This document shows, piece after piece, positions 54,223 through 62,629 of a stretch of 64,000 bases of DNA. Position numbers and translations under genes: made by a program. The stretch is from contig NZ_JRVC01000001.1 in assembly GCF_000807925.1 (NCBI RefSeq), positions 248,001 to 312,000 on the forward strand, read 5' to 3'. The notes under the pieces were generated by a model that had not been told where the DNA came from, searched no databases, and saw only the letters and a list, made by a program, of their open reading frames with translations. The stretch's first letter is position 1. Each line of letters starts with the position of its first letter. This DNA is from Novosphingobium subterraneum (GTDB lineage: Bacteria > Pseudomonadota > Alphaproteobacteria > Sphingomonadales > Sphingomonadaceae).

Positions 54223-55211
54223 CAGTGCGCGACCCCGAACTCGGTGCCGAACAGCTCGGCAGCGCCTGCGGTGACCACCAGCGTGCCAGGACGCAGGCCC
54301 CGCGAAAGGATCGCGCGGCCACCTTCCGTTGCTGCCACCTCGATGCGCTGGCGCACATAGGTGTCGGCTTCGGTCTTGGCATAGACCCATTCACCGCCAT
54401 AGATGTCGCTCAGAATCGCAGAGGTCGGCACGGACAGCCCTTCGCTCCTTCCACCAGCAAGCGGGAGCGCGACGCTGACCCTCTGGCCGACGCGGTATGC
54501 CCGATCACGATTATCGAGCGCGAAATAGAGATCGACGGTGCCGGCCACTGCATTGGCAGATGGCGGCGCATCGACGGGCCGCGCCGATCGCTTGGCACCT
54601 TCCTGTCCAAGCGGCGAGACCAGCGCCGACTGTCCTTGTTGCAGCCCGGCAAGGTCACTCCCGAAAACCGGGACCCGCACCCAGACGTGGCGCTGGGTTC
54701 CAAGGCTCGCCACCGCAGGCCCGAGCAGGCGGCGCTGGGCAGCCGCAGCGTCGGCAGCAGCCTTTGCCGCACCAAGTGCTGCCGTCGCTTCATCGCGCGC
54801 GCGGATGCTTCCCGCTTCCTCGTCAACCAATGTCGAGGCGCGATCGTAGGCGACGCGCGCCAAGGCCAGTTGCGCCCTTGCCCGCGCAAGTTCACCATCG
54901 GCGGCCACCTGTTGTGCGGCGAGTTGTTGCAGGTTGCTGGCGGAGTTGATTGGCGCGCCGCCGACGCCCGCCGGGATGACGATCTCGCCGCTGGTCATGC
55001 GCACGGCCGATGCGGTGCCCGTCCCGATCCGCTCGGTTACAATCCCGAGCCGCTTCTGCGCTTCCGGCGTAAGCTTCAGGCGGACAAGTTCGGTCTCGTG
55101 GGCGATCGCCTCGCTGTGAACAGGTGGCTTGCCAGGCGCAGCGGGTTCGCTTCCGCAGGCGGTCAGGAGAATGGAAGGGACGAAAGCGACAAGGGCGAAG
55201 CGGTTTGGCAT
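54222..55211 (-). CDS. cusB: Periplasmic membrane-fusion protein (CusB/HlyD type)
   Basis: 329 residues. Lipoprotein signal with LLTACGS (lipobox Cys at 19). A coiled hairpin with repeated Ala/Arg-rich helices (about 90-165), barrel and lipoyl-like segments, and a C-terminal [18 protein letters not shown]. No Met-rich N-terminal metal site is obvious. First gene of the minus-strand operon, so the promoter should lie in 55212-55435. Confidence 0.88.
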   Translation of the reverse strand: MPNRFALVAFVPSILLTACGSEPAAPGKPPVHSEAIAHETELVRLKLTPEAQKRLGIVTERIGTGTASAVRMTSGEIVIPAGVGGAPINSASNLQQLAAQQVAADGELARARAQLALARVAYDRASTLVDEEAGSIRARDEATAALGAAKAAADAAAAQRRLLGPAVASLGTQRHVWVRVPVFGSDLAGLQQGQSALVSPLGQEGAKRSARPVDAPPSANAVAGTVDLYFALDNRDRAYRVGQRVSVALPLAGGRSEGLSVPTSAILSDIYGGEWVYAKTEADTYVRQRIEVAATEGGRAILSRGLRPGTLVVTAGAAELFGTEFGVAH

Positions 55212-55435
55212 TCCTGCCGCATAAAGCGCCTACATTGGGGCAGTGTTGGCAAAGCTATACAATATCCCAATGTTGCAGCGTGATCCGCTGAAGTCTTGGG
55301 GTTACCATGCTTAGGGCAGCTATGGGGTCGCTTTCAGAATGTCGGCTTTCGGTAGCGACGTGAACGAAACTGCCGGGCCGCTTCAAGTACGGGTCATGCT
55401 CCTCGCGGAATGTAGCCGGGCACTGCCAAAGGACC
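55212..55435 (-). promoter_or_regulatory. Efflux-operon promoter region with inverted repeat
   Basis: ACATTGGG (55232-55239) and CCCAATGT (55266-55273) are perfect 8-base arms with a 26-base gap, lying 21-62 bases upstream of the fusion-protein start. The AT-rich centre (CTATACAATAT) could supply a -10 box. The repeat is a candidate binding site for the response regulator. Nothing else is evident in this stretch. Confidence 0.45.
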
Positions 55436-55924
55436 CTATCGGTCCTTCCGATCCAGACGGACCGCCTTTCCGATAAAGCCCGGAGGATCTTGCACGAAAT
55501 GCGCTGCGTCCGATTGGAGAACCGTCCTGATCACAGCTTCCCTGCTTGGCTGGATCATCGCACCTTCCGGCGTTGCAAAGACGCAGTCGAAATACTGCGC
55601 GAGCTCGCAGACCCCGCCGATCAATGGCAGCGAGATATCTGCCACGTCGAAGCGGACCTGGATTTCTTCGATGTATTGCTCATCGAAGCTCACCTGGATG
55701 TCGTCGTTCGGCTCGTCACCCCACACCCGGAGACCGGTGTAGGATCGCGGCTTCTCGGGCAACAGCGCGTCGAGTTTCGTGAACAGCACGTCCGCCTCTG
55801 CGATTGGCAGCGCCAGAACAGCCTCCTCGAGCTGCGTGCGGCTCATCCGTGCAGCGTCGACCCCTGCGATACGCGCCGCAGAGGCAGGGATCAGGTTGAT
55901 GACGAACTGCCAGACGGCCATCAC
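55436..55924 (-). CDS. Uncharacterised protein
   Basis: 162 residues, not recognised. It is acidic with beta-rich stretches (VWGDEPNDDIQVSFDEQYIEEIQVRFD, residues 68-94), in the style of immunity or SMI1-like proteins, but I cannot assign it. It lies upstream of, and in the same direction as, the efflux operon, with a 224-base gap. Confidence 0.6.
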   Translation of the reverse strand: MMAVWQFVINLIPASAARIAGVDAARMSRTQLEEAVLALPIAEADVLFTKLDALLPEKPRSYTGLRVWGDEPNDDIQVSFDEQYIEEIQVRFDVADISLPLIGGVCELAQYFDCVFATPEGAMIQPSREAVIRTVLQSDAAHFVQDPPGFIGKAVRLDRKDR

Positions 55925-56629
55925 TCGAACATAGCGCCATTGCGGGGGCCGACAATGGGCTCATTACATGAACGCGGGAGCTGCTTTGCCGCACCCCGGC
56001 GCCGCCGCCCGTCCGGGCAGGGCAGCGCCCCTTACCCGCGAACGCGCCCTTCCTTGTCAGGAAGGCGTTCGCGGTCGGAGCTTTCCGACCGTAATGCGCG
56101 CAGCGGCGCGCAGGCGGGTCATTCGGCATCCTCCGTCCGGCCAAGTATCGGCTCAGGCTGTCGCTGCGCTTGACTTCGCCGCCCGCGCGGCGGCGCTGCC
56201 GGCCTTGCGGCATCGTCCCTGGCAGTCCGTCGCCTGCCGACCAACCCCGCCAAAGGGCCTCTCAAGATTGGTGGTGTTCCCGCTGTAACCCCTGCGCGGG
56301 GCCGAAGGGGCGGCCCGGCGTGGCGCTGATGCGCCTGACCGGGCCTGCCTTCGTCTCTCTTGCTCGGGGGCGGGAACGTCTCTTCCACACACAGGAACAC
56401 CTGCCGAAACATATCGGTCTCCGGCGCTCGTCAAGGATCGCGGTTCCCCCAATTTTCCACACACGTGCCTGCTGCGCTGCGCTTGCGGCAAGTGCGCAGA
56501 AAATCGGCACCCCCACGCCCGCCATGGCGGCGGCGAGCATGGCTCGCCGTCCCTGACTGCACGCCTCCCAACCGATGGGTTGTCGGCCGTTCCCGATGTG
56601 GGGACGATTTCAACAATCGGAGGCTACCC
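55925..56629. other. 705-base spacer rich in inverted repeats
   Basis: No supported gene. A long hairpin at 56038-56073 has arms CGCGAACG-CCTTCC and GGAAGG-CGTTCGCG with a three-base bulge. A second follows at once (GGTCGG-AGCTTT-CCGACC, 56074-56091). A third is CGGCGAGC-ATG-GCTCGCCG (56529-56547). None carries a proper T-run. The segment resembles the hairpin-bearing spacers before ssb and before the 58881 gene. Confidence 0.5.
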
Positions 56630-57622
56630 ATGCAGAAATTCAACAGCTTCGCTGATCTCGCCAATGCGCGCATCGAACTCGCCGACAGCCGTGACGGTAT
56701 CGTCGAATCCTACGACGGTGCCTTTGTCGAGCACAGCGATCTTGCCAAGCTGAGCATCATCGATGAACCGATCGCAGCTGAAATGCCGGATCCCGACATG
56801 GCGCGCCGCGCCGTGGAGATGGCTATCGGAACGATCTTCGATGTCCTCAAGGACACGCGCATGGAGGAGTTCGCGCAGCAACTTGCCTGGGGCATGGTCA
56901 ACTCGTTTCACATGACCGCCCGTCTGGCCGAGGGGCGCGAAGACGATGCCGCCAAGAAGCTGGGTGAGGTCGCTCGTCACTTTGATCCTTCGGAGATCTA
57001 CGCCGTGGAACTCGAGGAGACACAAGCGCTCTGCCAGACCCTGCAAGGATGCCGAGAAGCCCTCGAGGCAATGCGGGACCATGCTGCCGACGTCTACCGG
57101 GTCGAAACAGGCCGGGTATTCACAGCCACGCGCGGGTCGCAGGTCAGCAAGAATGGTGTGACCGCCTCGCAGGTCCAGGCACAGGATTACCTTGCCGCTC
57201 GGGCGAGAGATCGGCGGGCACAGTTCCAGCCCGATGGTCCGCTAGTGATCGTCTCTGGCGGCCAGCAGGACTGGCATGACTTCGAGATGATCTGGGAGAT
57301 CCTCGATGACATCAAGGCCCGCATCCCAACGATGGTTCTGGGGACGACCGGAATGCGCAAGGGTGTCGATGCCATGGCGAATGCCTGGGCACAGCGGAAC
57401 GGGGTGCAAACCATCCTCTTCATGCCCGATCGTCGCCACGGCAACCGTGCCCCGTTCTTGCGCAATGAGAACATCGTGAAGCTGGGGCCGGTCGAGGCGA
57501 TTATCGGCGAGGGTTCCGGCATCCAGTCCAACTTGGCACAGCGCCTCCGCCAGGCGGGAGTGCCGCTCCACATCCGGCGCATCAGTGATCAGCGCAAGCC
57601 AGGCTCACGCAGCCTCGCATGA
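56630..57622 (+). CDS. DUF2493 (SLOG-type) protein
   Basis: 330 residues. The C-terminal third (from about residue 205) has VIVSGGQQDWHDFEMIWEIL, MVLGTTGMRKGVDAMANAWA and an IIGEGSGIQSNLAQRLRQAG ending, the DUF2493/YspA pattern related to SLOG nucleotide-binding proteins. The N-terminal 200 residues are helical and specific to plasmid versions. It may sense or process a nucleotide ligand; its role on plasmids is unknown. GGAGG precedes the ATG. Confidence 0.8.
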   Translation: MQKFNSFADLANARIELADSRDGIVESYDGAFVEHSDLAKLSIIDEPIAAEMPDPDMARRAVEMAIGTIFDVLKDTRMEEFAQQLAWGMVNSFHMTARLAEGREDDAAKKLGEVARHFDPSEIYAVELEETQALCQTLQGCREALEAMRDHAADVYRVETGRVFTATRGSQVSKNGVTASQVQAQDYLAARARDRRAQFQPDGPLVIVSGGQQDWHDFEMIWEILDDIKARIPTMVLGTTGMRKGVDAMANAWAQRNGVQTILFMPDRRHGNRAPFLRNENIVKLGPVEAIIGEGSGIQSNLAQRLRQAGVPLHIRRISDQRKPGSRSLA

Positions 57623-57631
57623 GCGCTTTAT

Positions 57632-57672
57632 GGAAGGCTCCGGCTCTGACCGGGGCCTTCCAATCTTCTTTC
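57632..57672 (+). terminator. Terminator after the DUF2493 gene
   Basis: Arms GGAAGGCTCCGG (57632-57643) and CCGGGGCCTTCC (57650-57661) pair over nearly all 12 bases, followed by AATCTTCTTT. Confidence 0.75.
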
Positions 57673-57822
57673 GTGCGAGCACGGGCTCAGGGGGCATCGA
57701 ACCCCCCTTGCCCGTCACGGAGGAAGCCCGCTGGTGCCAGATGCTAAGCGCCGATTGGAACATGCAAAGGGCGGGCCGAGATCGGTGAGAATGGCCCCGC
57801 TCAGTATCCGGTCCTCACCCCT

Positions 57823-57840
57823 AAAAGAGGAGGGGGAAAG
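57823..57840 (+). promoter_or_regulatory. Polypurine tract (copy 9)
   Basis: AAAAGAGGAGGGGGAAAG ends 30 bases before the ATG at 57871. A seven-codon frame (ATG 57845, MASSSRR) follows and stops two bases before the gene start; its AGG-AGG codons double as the ribosome site of the gene. Confidence 0.55.
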
Positions 57841-57870
57841 CAAGATGGCGAGCAGCAGCAGGAGGTAAAG

Positions 57871-58437
57871 ATGCTCGTCACATTCAGGGTGAAGGACAAG
57901 ACCACTCGGCTCCATTCCGAACCTGCGGAAATCTCCGCGCTCGAGCTCGCAAGCTTGATGCGGCGGCTGCACGCGGGCCATGCCGACATCGAAACCGAGA
58001 GTCACGAATTCTCGGCTACACCGCTCAACTTCGAAGTCAACGCGAACTCTCTTTCCCTCGCAAGCTTTGCCGCCTGCTTTGACTGGCGCGCCGAGGTGAT
58101 TGCGATTGTCGAGGAGGCGCAGTTTCTTGGGCGAACGCTGCGTGTCCACTGCCCCGGCGGACCCTCCCCGATCACCATCATGGTCTCCGAGCATATCGCC
58201 CTTGCGCGCGACATCCCGCTGCCATCGGAACTTTCCGCCAAGGTTGTGCGGGCACTGGGGCAGGGCGACGGTTCAGAGGGGGAAATCTCGCTGGATGCGC
58301 TACGTGCCCTGCTTAGCGATCACCATACCGCTGAAGCCTTTCGCAGTGCCCAGATCGAGACCGTCTTCGAAAGCCTGTCGGTCCTTGCATACACCGATTG
58401 CGGCGAACAGTTTCCAACAATGGAATGGGCGCCGTGA
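57871..58437 (+). CDS. Uncharacterised plasmid protein
   Basis: 188 residues, not recognised. It is acidic and cytosolic. The N-terminal half (VTFRVKDKTTRLHSEPAEIS) looks beta-rich and the C-terminal half helical with SLDALRALLSDHHTAEAF. It follows a polypurine tract and a possible leader peptide. Confidence 0.62.
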   Translation: MLVTFRVKDKTTRLHSEPAEISALELASLMRRLHAGHADIETESHEFSATPLNFEVNANSLSLASFAACFDWRAEVIAIVEEAQFLGRTLRVHCPGGPSPITIMVSEHIALARDIPLPSELSAKVVRALGQGDGSEGEISLDALRALLSDHHTAEAFRSAQIETVFESLSVLAYTDCGEQFPTMEWAP

Positions 58438-58880
58438 GCGCGCTCTCAGGTAAAGCACTGCTCATCCGCTGAATGGCAATCTTGCTCCCGTTTCTGAATA
58501 CACAGCGCTAACCAGTTTCAGGTCGATCGACGAACAGCCTCCCGCTCGTTCGGCAAGGGAAAAGGGTGCCCGGCCTCAAGTCGTGGTGCCCTTTTCTCAT
58601 GCCATGGAACCAGCGCTCTGCGCGAAGACGGCGACGCTCCCAAGGCGCGGTGTAAATCCGACTTCAGCCTCATGCCAATGGCCCGTCCACCACCATCGCC
58701 ATGAGCACTCCGGACATGCCCGGGTCAACCACAAACAGGCCGACCGGGAAGTCCGCAAGCGGACTTCCGCACCACTCGACCAGTTTGCGGTCAAGCCTCC
58801 GCTTCGCTCCGGTGACCCGAGCACATCCGGAGCGCTGTTTCATGGCATGGCGGACGAGCCGCCAACGACAGGAGGCAACG
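58438..58880. other. Spacer with terminator and strong hairpins
   Basis: 443 bases, no supported gene. GAAAAGGG (58559-58566) with CCCTTTTCTC (58589-58598) is a terminator-like hairpin. GGAAGTCCGC (58747-58756) pairs with GCGGACTTCC (58759-58768), a ten-base near-perfect hairpin, and CGCTCCGG (58805-58812) with CCGGAGCG (58827-58834). The last two lie 47-134 bases before the 58881 gene and lack T-runs. Confidence 0.5.
58559..58598 (+). terminator. Terminator-like hairpin
   Basis: An AT/GC mixed stem GAAAAGGG/CCCTTTTC with the T-rich right arm serving as U-tract, about 120 bases after the stop at 58437. It is separated from that gene, so it may also act on read-through. Confidence 0.5.
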
Positions 58881-59135
58881 ATGTGCTACACCGCAGAAGC
58901 CTATGAAGCTGACACCGCCACGATCCGCCAGATTGATACCGACATCATCGCACTCGATGAGAAGATCATGCAGGCAGAACGGCGCTCCTATCACACCTTC
59001 TTCGATGTGCACGTGGTCCAGGCCGGAGACGGCTCATATCTGCTGATCGAGGAAGGTGACTACGGTGAGCTTCCGCTGCATCTGATCGACGACATCGTCT
59101 ACACCGCAACCGGCAAAATGGACGACGAGTATTGA
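58881..59135 (+). CDS. Small uncharacterised protein
   Basis: 84 residues, very acidic, starting MCYTAEAYEADTATIRQIDTD, with a helical N-terminus and a beta-rich VQAGDGSYLLIEEGDYGELP. Family unknown. GGAGG is 5 bases before the ATG. It is the last plus-strand gene before the candidate oriT region. Confidence 0.62.
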   Translation: MCYTAEAYEADTATIRQIDTDIIALDEKIMQAERRSYHTFFDVHVVQAGDGSYLLIEEGDYGELPLHLIDDIVYTATGKMDDEY

Positions 59136-59142
59136 GCCCAAC

Positions 59143-59162
59143 GGGTGCGGGTCGCCGCACCC
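59143..59162. terminator. Hairpin between convergent genes
   Basis: GGGTGCGG-GTCG-CCGCACCC is a perfect eight-pair stem lying between the 58881 stop and the end of the convergent 59188 gene. No T-run on either side, so termination is inferred from position. Confidence 0.5.
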
Positions 59163-59187
59163 AAAGGTCTTTGTGTCACTCTGCCCC

Positions 59188-59409
59188 TCAGCCCAATTTG
59201 GTCAGCGCGTCGATCGCCGCTTTGGGCTTCACTTTGACGGCGAGTTCGAGCAGCTGGATTGCCCGGTCTTGCCCCACCTTTCGCACCAGTCTGGCGAGCT
59301 GCTTCTCCGCCTCTTCCTGTTCGAGTTCAGCGAGCTTTTTCTTGCGCTCCGCCAACTCCTTTTCAGCGGCTTCCAAAGCAGCGCGCTCGCGTTCAACCTT
59401 TGACACCAT
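59188..59409 (-). CDS. Small coiled-coil protein, possible transfer accessory (TraD/MobC-like)
   Basis: 73 residues. A long charged coiled coil (about 3-42, VERERAALEAAEKELAERKK) precedes LVRKVGQDRAIQLLELAVKVK. Size, composition and position beside oriT and transfer genes recall small Agrobacterium-type TraD or MobC proteins, which aid relaxosome assembly; this is inference. It is transcribed away from the coupling-protein operon, and a palindrome lies upstream. Confidence 0.62.
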   Translation of the reverse strand: MVSKVERERAALEAAEKELAERKKKLAELEQEEAEKQLARLVRKVGQDRAIQLLELAVKVKPKAAIDALTKLG

Positions 59410-59440
59410 AAGGCCTAATCCTCGCGTCTCGTTTGATTGC

Positions 59441-59457
59441 CAGATGATATCCATCTG
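59441..59457. promoter_or_regulatory. Palindrome upstream of the coiled-coil gene
   Basis: CAGATG-ATATC-CATCTG has perfect six-base arms. It lies 32 bases upstream of the minus-strand gene start and could be its operator or part of the relaxosome site. Confidence 0.5.
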
Positions 59458-59949
59458 TGGAGTCAAATCGAGACGTTTTTTTGTCTGATGCTTCTGCGCC
59501 CTCGCGGACAATCGTGATGACACCCCGCAGCTGAGGCTTCGAGACGGGCACTGCCGATCGTCGTCGATACAGTGCAGTCTCCGATATCGGGGCACGCCGG
59601 CCTTCGGCCTGGCTTCCTTCCGGAATGCCACCTCCGACATGCGACTCCCACCAAACCTTTGATCTCAGCACATAGCCGCCAAGTCCCTGAGAAAGCACAC
59701 CGAACACGGTTTGACCGTAAGGCGTTTCGGAACGAATCACGTTTAATTGCAGGAGGTTAGACGCAAATAGGCGACCCCGGGGATCGGCGAAACATGTTTC
59801 GGGCACTTACGGAGAACGTCTAAAGCATGTGAAATCAGAGAGATAGCGCCGCAACATGTTTCGGATCGCAAAGCGCTTTTCATGGCGTTTCGGCTACGGT
59901 ATAAATGCGCCTGCGGTATCCAAGCCATGCATAACCTTGTGAGGTTTGC
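59458..59949. other. Candidate oriT and promoter region
   Basis: Non-coding spacer between divergent genes. Direct repeats: AACATGTTTCGG at 59791-59802 and 59853-59864, and GGCGTTTCGG at 59721-59730 and 59884-59893. CGAAACATGTTTCG (59788-59801) is a perfect palindrome and ACGGT-TTG-ACCGT (59706-59718) an inverted repeat. In R388 oriT lies beside trwA-trwB-trwC; here the RHH, coupling-protein and relaxase genes follow in that order. The nic site itself cannot be named from sequence. Confidence 0.6.
59877..59905 (+). promoter_or_regulatory. Probable promoter of the RHH-coupling protein-relaxase operon
   Basis: TTTTCA (59877-59882), 17 bases, TATAAA (59900-59905). The GGCGTTTCGG repeat (59884-59893) sits between the boxes, so the RHH protein could repress its own operon there, as TrwA does. 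Confidence 0.6.
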
Positions 59950-60240
59950 ATGGGTAAAGTCTTCAAAGGCATCGGCATCGGTCTGTCCGAGGAGGTGCTG
60001 CGCGAGCTGGATGCATTTGCCACCAGCAAGGGTGTTTCGCGGGCTGAAGCGATCCGGGCTTCGATTGCCGTTGGCCTCCCCCTCCTCAACCTTGGCATCG
60101 CGCTCAATGCCGAACGCGCTCTGACGATCCTCGAGCATACTCAGCTCGCGCTGTCGCTTCTGGTTGAACGGCAATACCCCGAGGACGTCAACGAGCTCAT
60201 CGATATGGCTCTGCGCAACGTGCGTGAATACCATGCGTGA
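59950..60240 (+). CDS. Ribbon-helix-helix (CopG-like) protein, TrwA-like
   Basis: 96 residues. The N-terminal RHH fold is FKGIGIGLSEEVLRELDAFATSKGVSRAEAIRASI (residues 5-39), with a C-terminal helical part for oligomerisation. TrwA of R388 has this fold and position, binds oriT and represses its operon. The ATG has GAGG 5 bases upstream. Its end overlaps the coupling-protein start by 8 bases. Confidence 0.8.
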   Translation: MGKVFKGIGIGLSEEVLRELDAFATSKGVSRAEAIRASIAVGLPLLNLGIALNAERALTILEHTQLALSLLVERQYPEDVNELIDMALRNVREYHA

Positions 60241-62629
60241 GGACATCCGTTTCAGCAAGAAAGCCGTCACGCTGACTCACGACTCCGCGCGCGGAAAAGT
60301 GAAGCGAAATGCCGGCAATTTCACTCGCGGATCGCAGCTGTTTCACCATCAGATTCTGATGACCTGGGCAGGGGTGCGTATCCCTCTTTACACATGGGCC
60401 GGGACAACGCTCTGTCTGCTGTCCCTGCTCGTTGCGATCACCTTCAAGGACCATGAGGTGAACCTTGTTCTGATGCGGGTCCTTGCGGAGTTCTGGAATT
60501 GGGTCGGACTGAACCCCATGAAGTCCGTCAACCTGACCCTCCCGTCGGGCGATATGGTGCAGGGCCGGATGCATATGGTGCCCTTTCATCCCGCCGTGAT
60601 GGCGGCATGGGGAAAGGCCATTCAAGTGACCGTCTCAGCCATGCTGGGATCGGTCTTCATTTGCGTGCCGCTGACGATCTGGTTCTTTGACTACTCGCGA
60701 CGCCGCGGGTCAGAGATTCTCACCGAGCGCCATGAGCGCGGTGCGGTCAAGGTCGAGCGTGATGTGCTCATTGCCGCGATCAAGCAGTACAACTGGAATG
60801 AGCACCAGAAGGAATGCCTTGCCCGGGTTCCGGCAGAGGATCCCGATGCGGTTCTCAAGGAGAGCCTCAAGAGCCGCACTCGCCGCGGACTTCACCAACC
60901 CTACAGGCTGGCTGGTGTCCCGTTCCCTTGGCGCCTCGAGCAGAGCCACGCGATGTTCATCGGCACCACTGGAGCAGGCAAGACAACCGAGCTCAAGAAG
61001 ATCGTCACACAGGCGCGCGCGCGGGGCCATCGGTGCGTCATCTTCGACCTCACCGGGACCTTCGTCGAGAGCTTCTACGAAGAGACCACCGACTTCATTC
61101 TCAATCCGATGGATCAGCGTTGCCAACCCTGGTCGATCTTCAACGATTGCGACAACTATGCCGAGTTCATGAGTGCCGCCAGCGCGCTGGTCCCGAGCGG
61201 CCGCAATGCGGACGATGATTTCTGGCAGAAGTCGGCCCGCACAATCTTTGTCGAAATGTGCATGAAGATGATCAAGCTCGGCATCCGCTCGAACGGCGGG
61301 CTTGCCTACTTCCTGATGCACGCCGACCTCAAAACAATCAGCCGCTATCTCGAAGGAACTATCGCAGCTCCGTTGATGTCGCCGTCAGCTGCAAAAATGG
61401 CCGAAGCGATCCGGGCAACCTTCAATGCGAACGCCAACGTATTCCGCTTCTTGCCTGAGCCGGCCAACGGTCAGCCCGGCTTCTCGATCAACAAGTGGAT
61501 GACCGAGGATGTGAAGGAAGGATCGATCCTTTTCATCACGTCGACCCACCCAGACCTTGTGCTTAATCGGCCGCTGCTGACCTTGTGGATGGACATTGCC
61601 GTCAACGCTCTGTTTCGCATGGGCCGGACCCGCAATCTGCGCACCTGGTTTCTCATTGACGAAGTCCATGCGCTCCATCGTCTGCCCGCCATCGAGAACG
61701 GCCTTCAGACCGCCCGAGGGGTCGGCGGTGCCTTCATTCTGGGAATGCATTCCTTCGGTGCCTTGCAGGACACTTACGGGGAGAATGGCGCGACGCATCT
61801 CACGTCTCTCGCTGGCACCAAACTGATCCTTAAACTGGCCGATCCGGCCACTGCCCAGCGCTGCTCGGAGTTCATTGGCCGGCGCGAGGTCAGGCAGATG
61901 GATGAGGCCTATTCCTATGGCTACAACAGCAACCGGGATGCTTCGACGATCACACCGCGCACCCAGGTGGCCGAACTCGTCTTCCCGGACGACATTTCCA
62001 ACCTTCCGTCGATGCACGGCTTTGTGAAGTTCCCGGACGGATTTCCGGCAGCCCGGATCGAGCTCAGTTGGAAAGATTACAAGGCGCGCGCGCCCGGTTT
62101 CGTTCGTGTCACGGATATGCGCGCGGCAGACTATGTTCCAACGCCCGAGGAAGCCGCAGAGATGTTGATGAGGGCAGGTGAGGAGAGCGGTCCGGACAGG
62201 CAGCCGCAGCGGTCTGAAAAGCCCGTCGATGCGGAGCGCACCGATGCCGAGCAGGAAGCGGAAAGGCTGCGCGAGGAGATCGAGCGATCGGTCGAACGAA
62301 CCGTCGAAGAGGCTGAGCGAATTCTGCGCGAACAGCGCAAGGAGGAAGAGAGCGCTGGGCCACCGACGCGCGATCACGACCCCCACAGCGCCTTCAAGTT
62401 CAGCAAGTCTGGCGAGAAGGACAGACGCGAGAGGCAGCAATTCGCTTTGAAGGATGTCGAGGAGCGATCTGGTCTCACGCGGAACCGTACTGAACAGCTG
62501 CGCGACAAGGATGCGCGGGATGCGGGCCAGGAGAGCGAGATCCAGCGTGAAAACATCCATGGCTTCGGGGCCGAGGACAAGCGCCGCGCAGAGCCTTCGA
62601 TTGATGACGATCAGGAGCCGGAACGATGA
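60233..62629 (+). CDS. traD: Conjugal transfer coupling protein (TraD/TrwB type)
   Basis: 798 residues. Two N-terminal membrane helices (about 45-70 and 120-150), then the hexameric ATPase with Walker A GTTGAGKT (244-251) and Walker B WFLIDEVHAL. The C-terminal 130 residues are highly charged with Glu/Arg-rich coiled coil, as in F-type TraD tails. It links the relaxosome to the type IV secretion channel at the inner membrane. It overlaps both flanking genes. Confidence 0.92.
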   Translation: MREDIRFSKKAVTLTHDSARGKVKRNAGNFTRGSQLFHHQILMTWAGVRIPLYTWAGTTLCLLSLLVAITFKDHEVNLVLMRVLAEFWNWVGLNPMKSVNLTLPSGDMVQGRMHMVPFHPAVMAAWGKAIQVTVSAMLGSVFICVPLTIWFFDYSRRRGSEILTERHERGAVKVERDVLIAAIKQYNWNEHQKECLARVPAEDPDAVLKESLKSRTRRGLHQPYRLAGVPFPWRLEQSHAMFIGTTGAGKTTELKKIVTQARARGHRCVIFDLTGTFVESFYEETTDFILNPMDQRCQPWSIFNDCDNYAEFMSAASALVPSGRNADDDFWQKSARTIFVEMCMKMIKLGIRSNGGLAYFLMHADLKTISRYLEGTIAAPLMSPSAAKMAEAIRATFNANANVFRFLPEPANGQPGFSINKWMTEDVKEGSILFITSTHPDLVLNRPLLTLWMDIAVNALFRMGRTRNLRTWFLIDEVHALHRLPAIENGLQTARGVGGAFILGMHSFGALQDTYGENGATHLTSLAGTKLILKLADPATAQRCSEFIGRREVRQMDEAYSYGYNSNRDASTITPRTQVAELVFPDDISNLPSMHGFVKFPDGFPAARIELSWKDYKARAPGFVRVTDMRAADYVPTPEEAAEMLMRAGEESGPDRQPQRSEKPVDAERTDAEQEAERLREEIERSVERTVEEAERILREQRKEEESAGPPTRDHDPHSAFKFSKSGEKDRRERQQFALKDVEERSGLTRNRTEQLRDKDARDAGQESEIQRENIHGFGAEDKRRAEPSIDDDQEPER

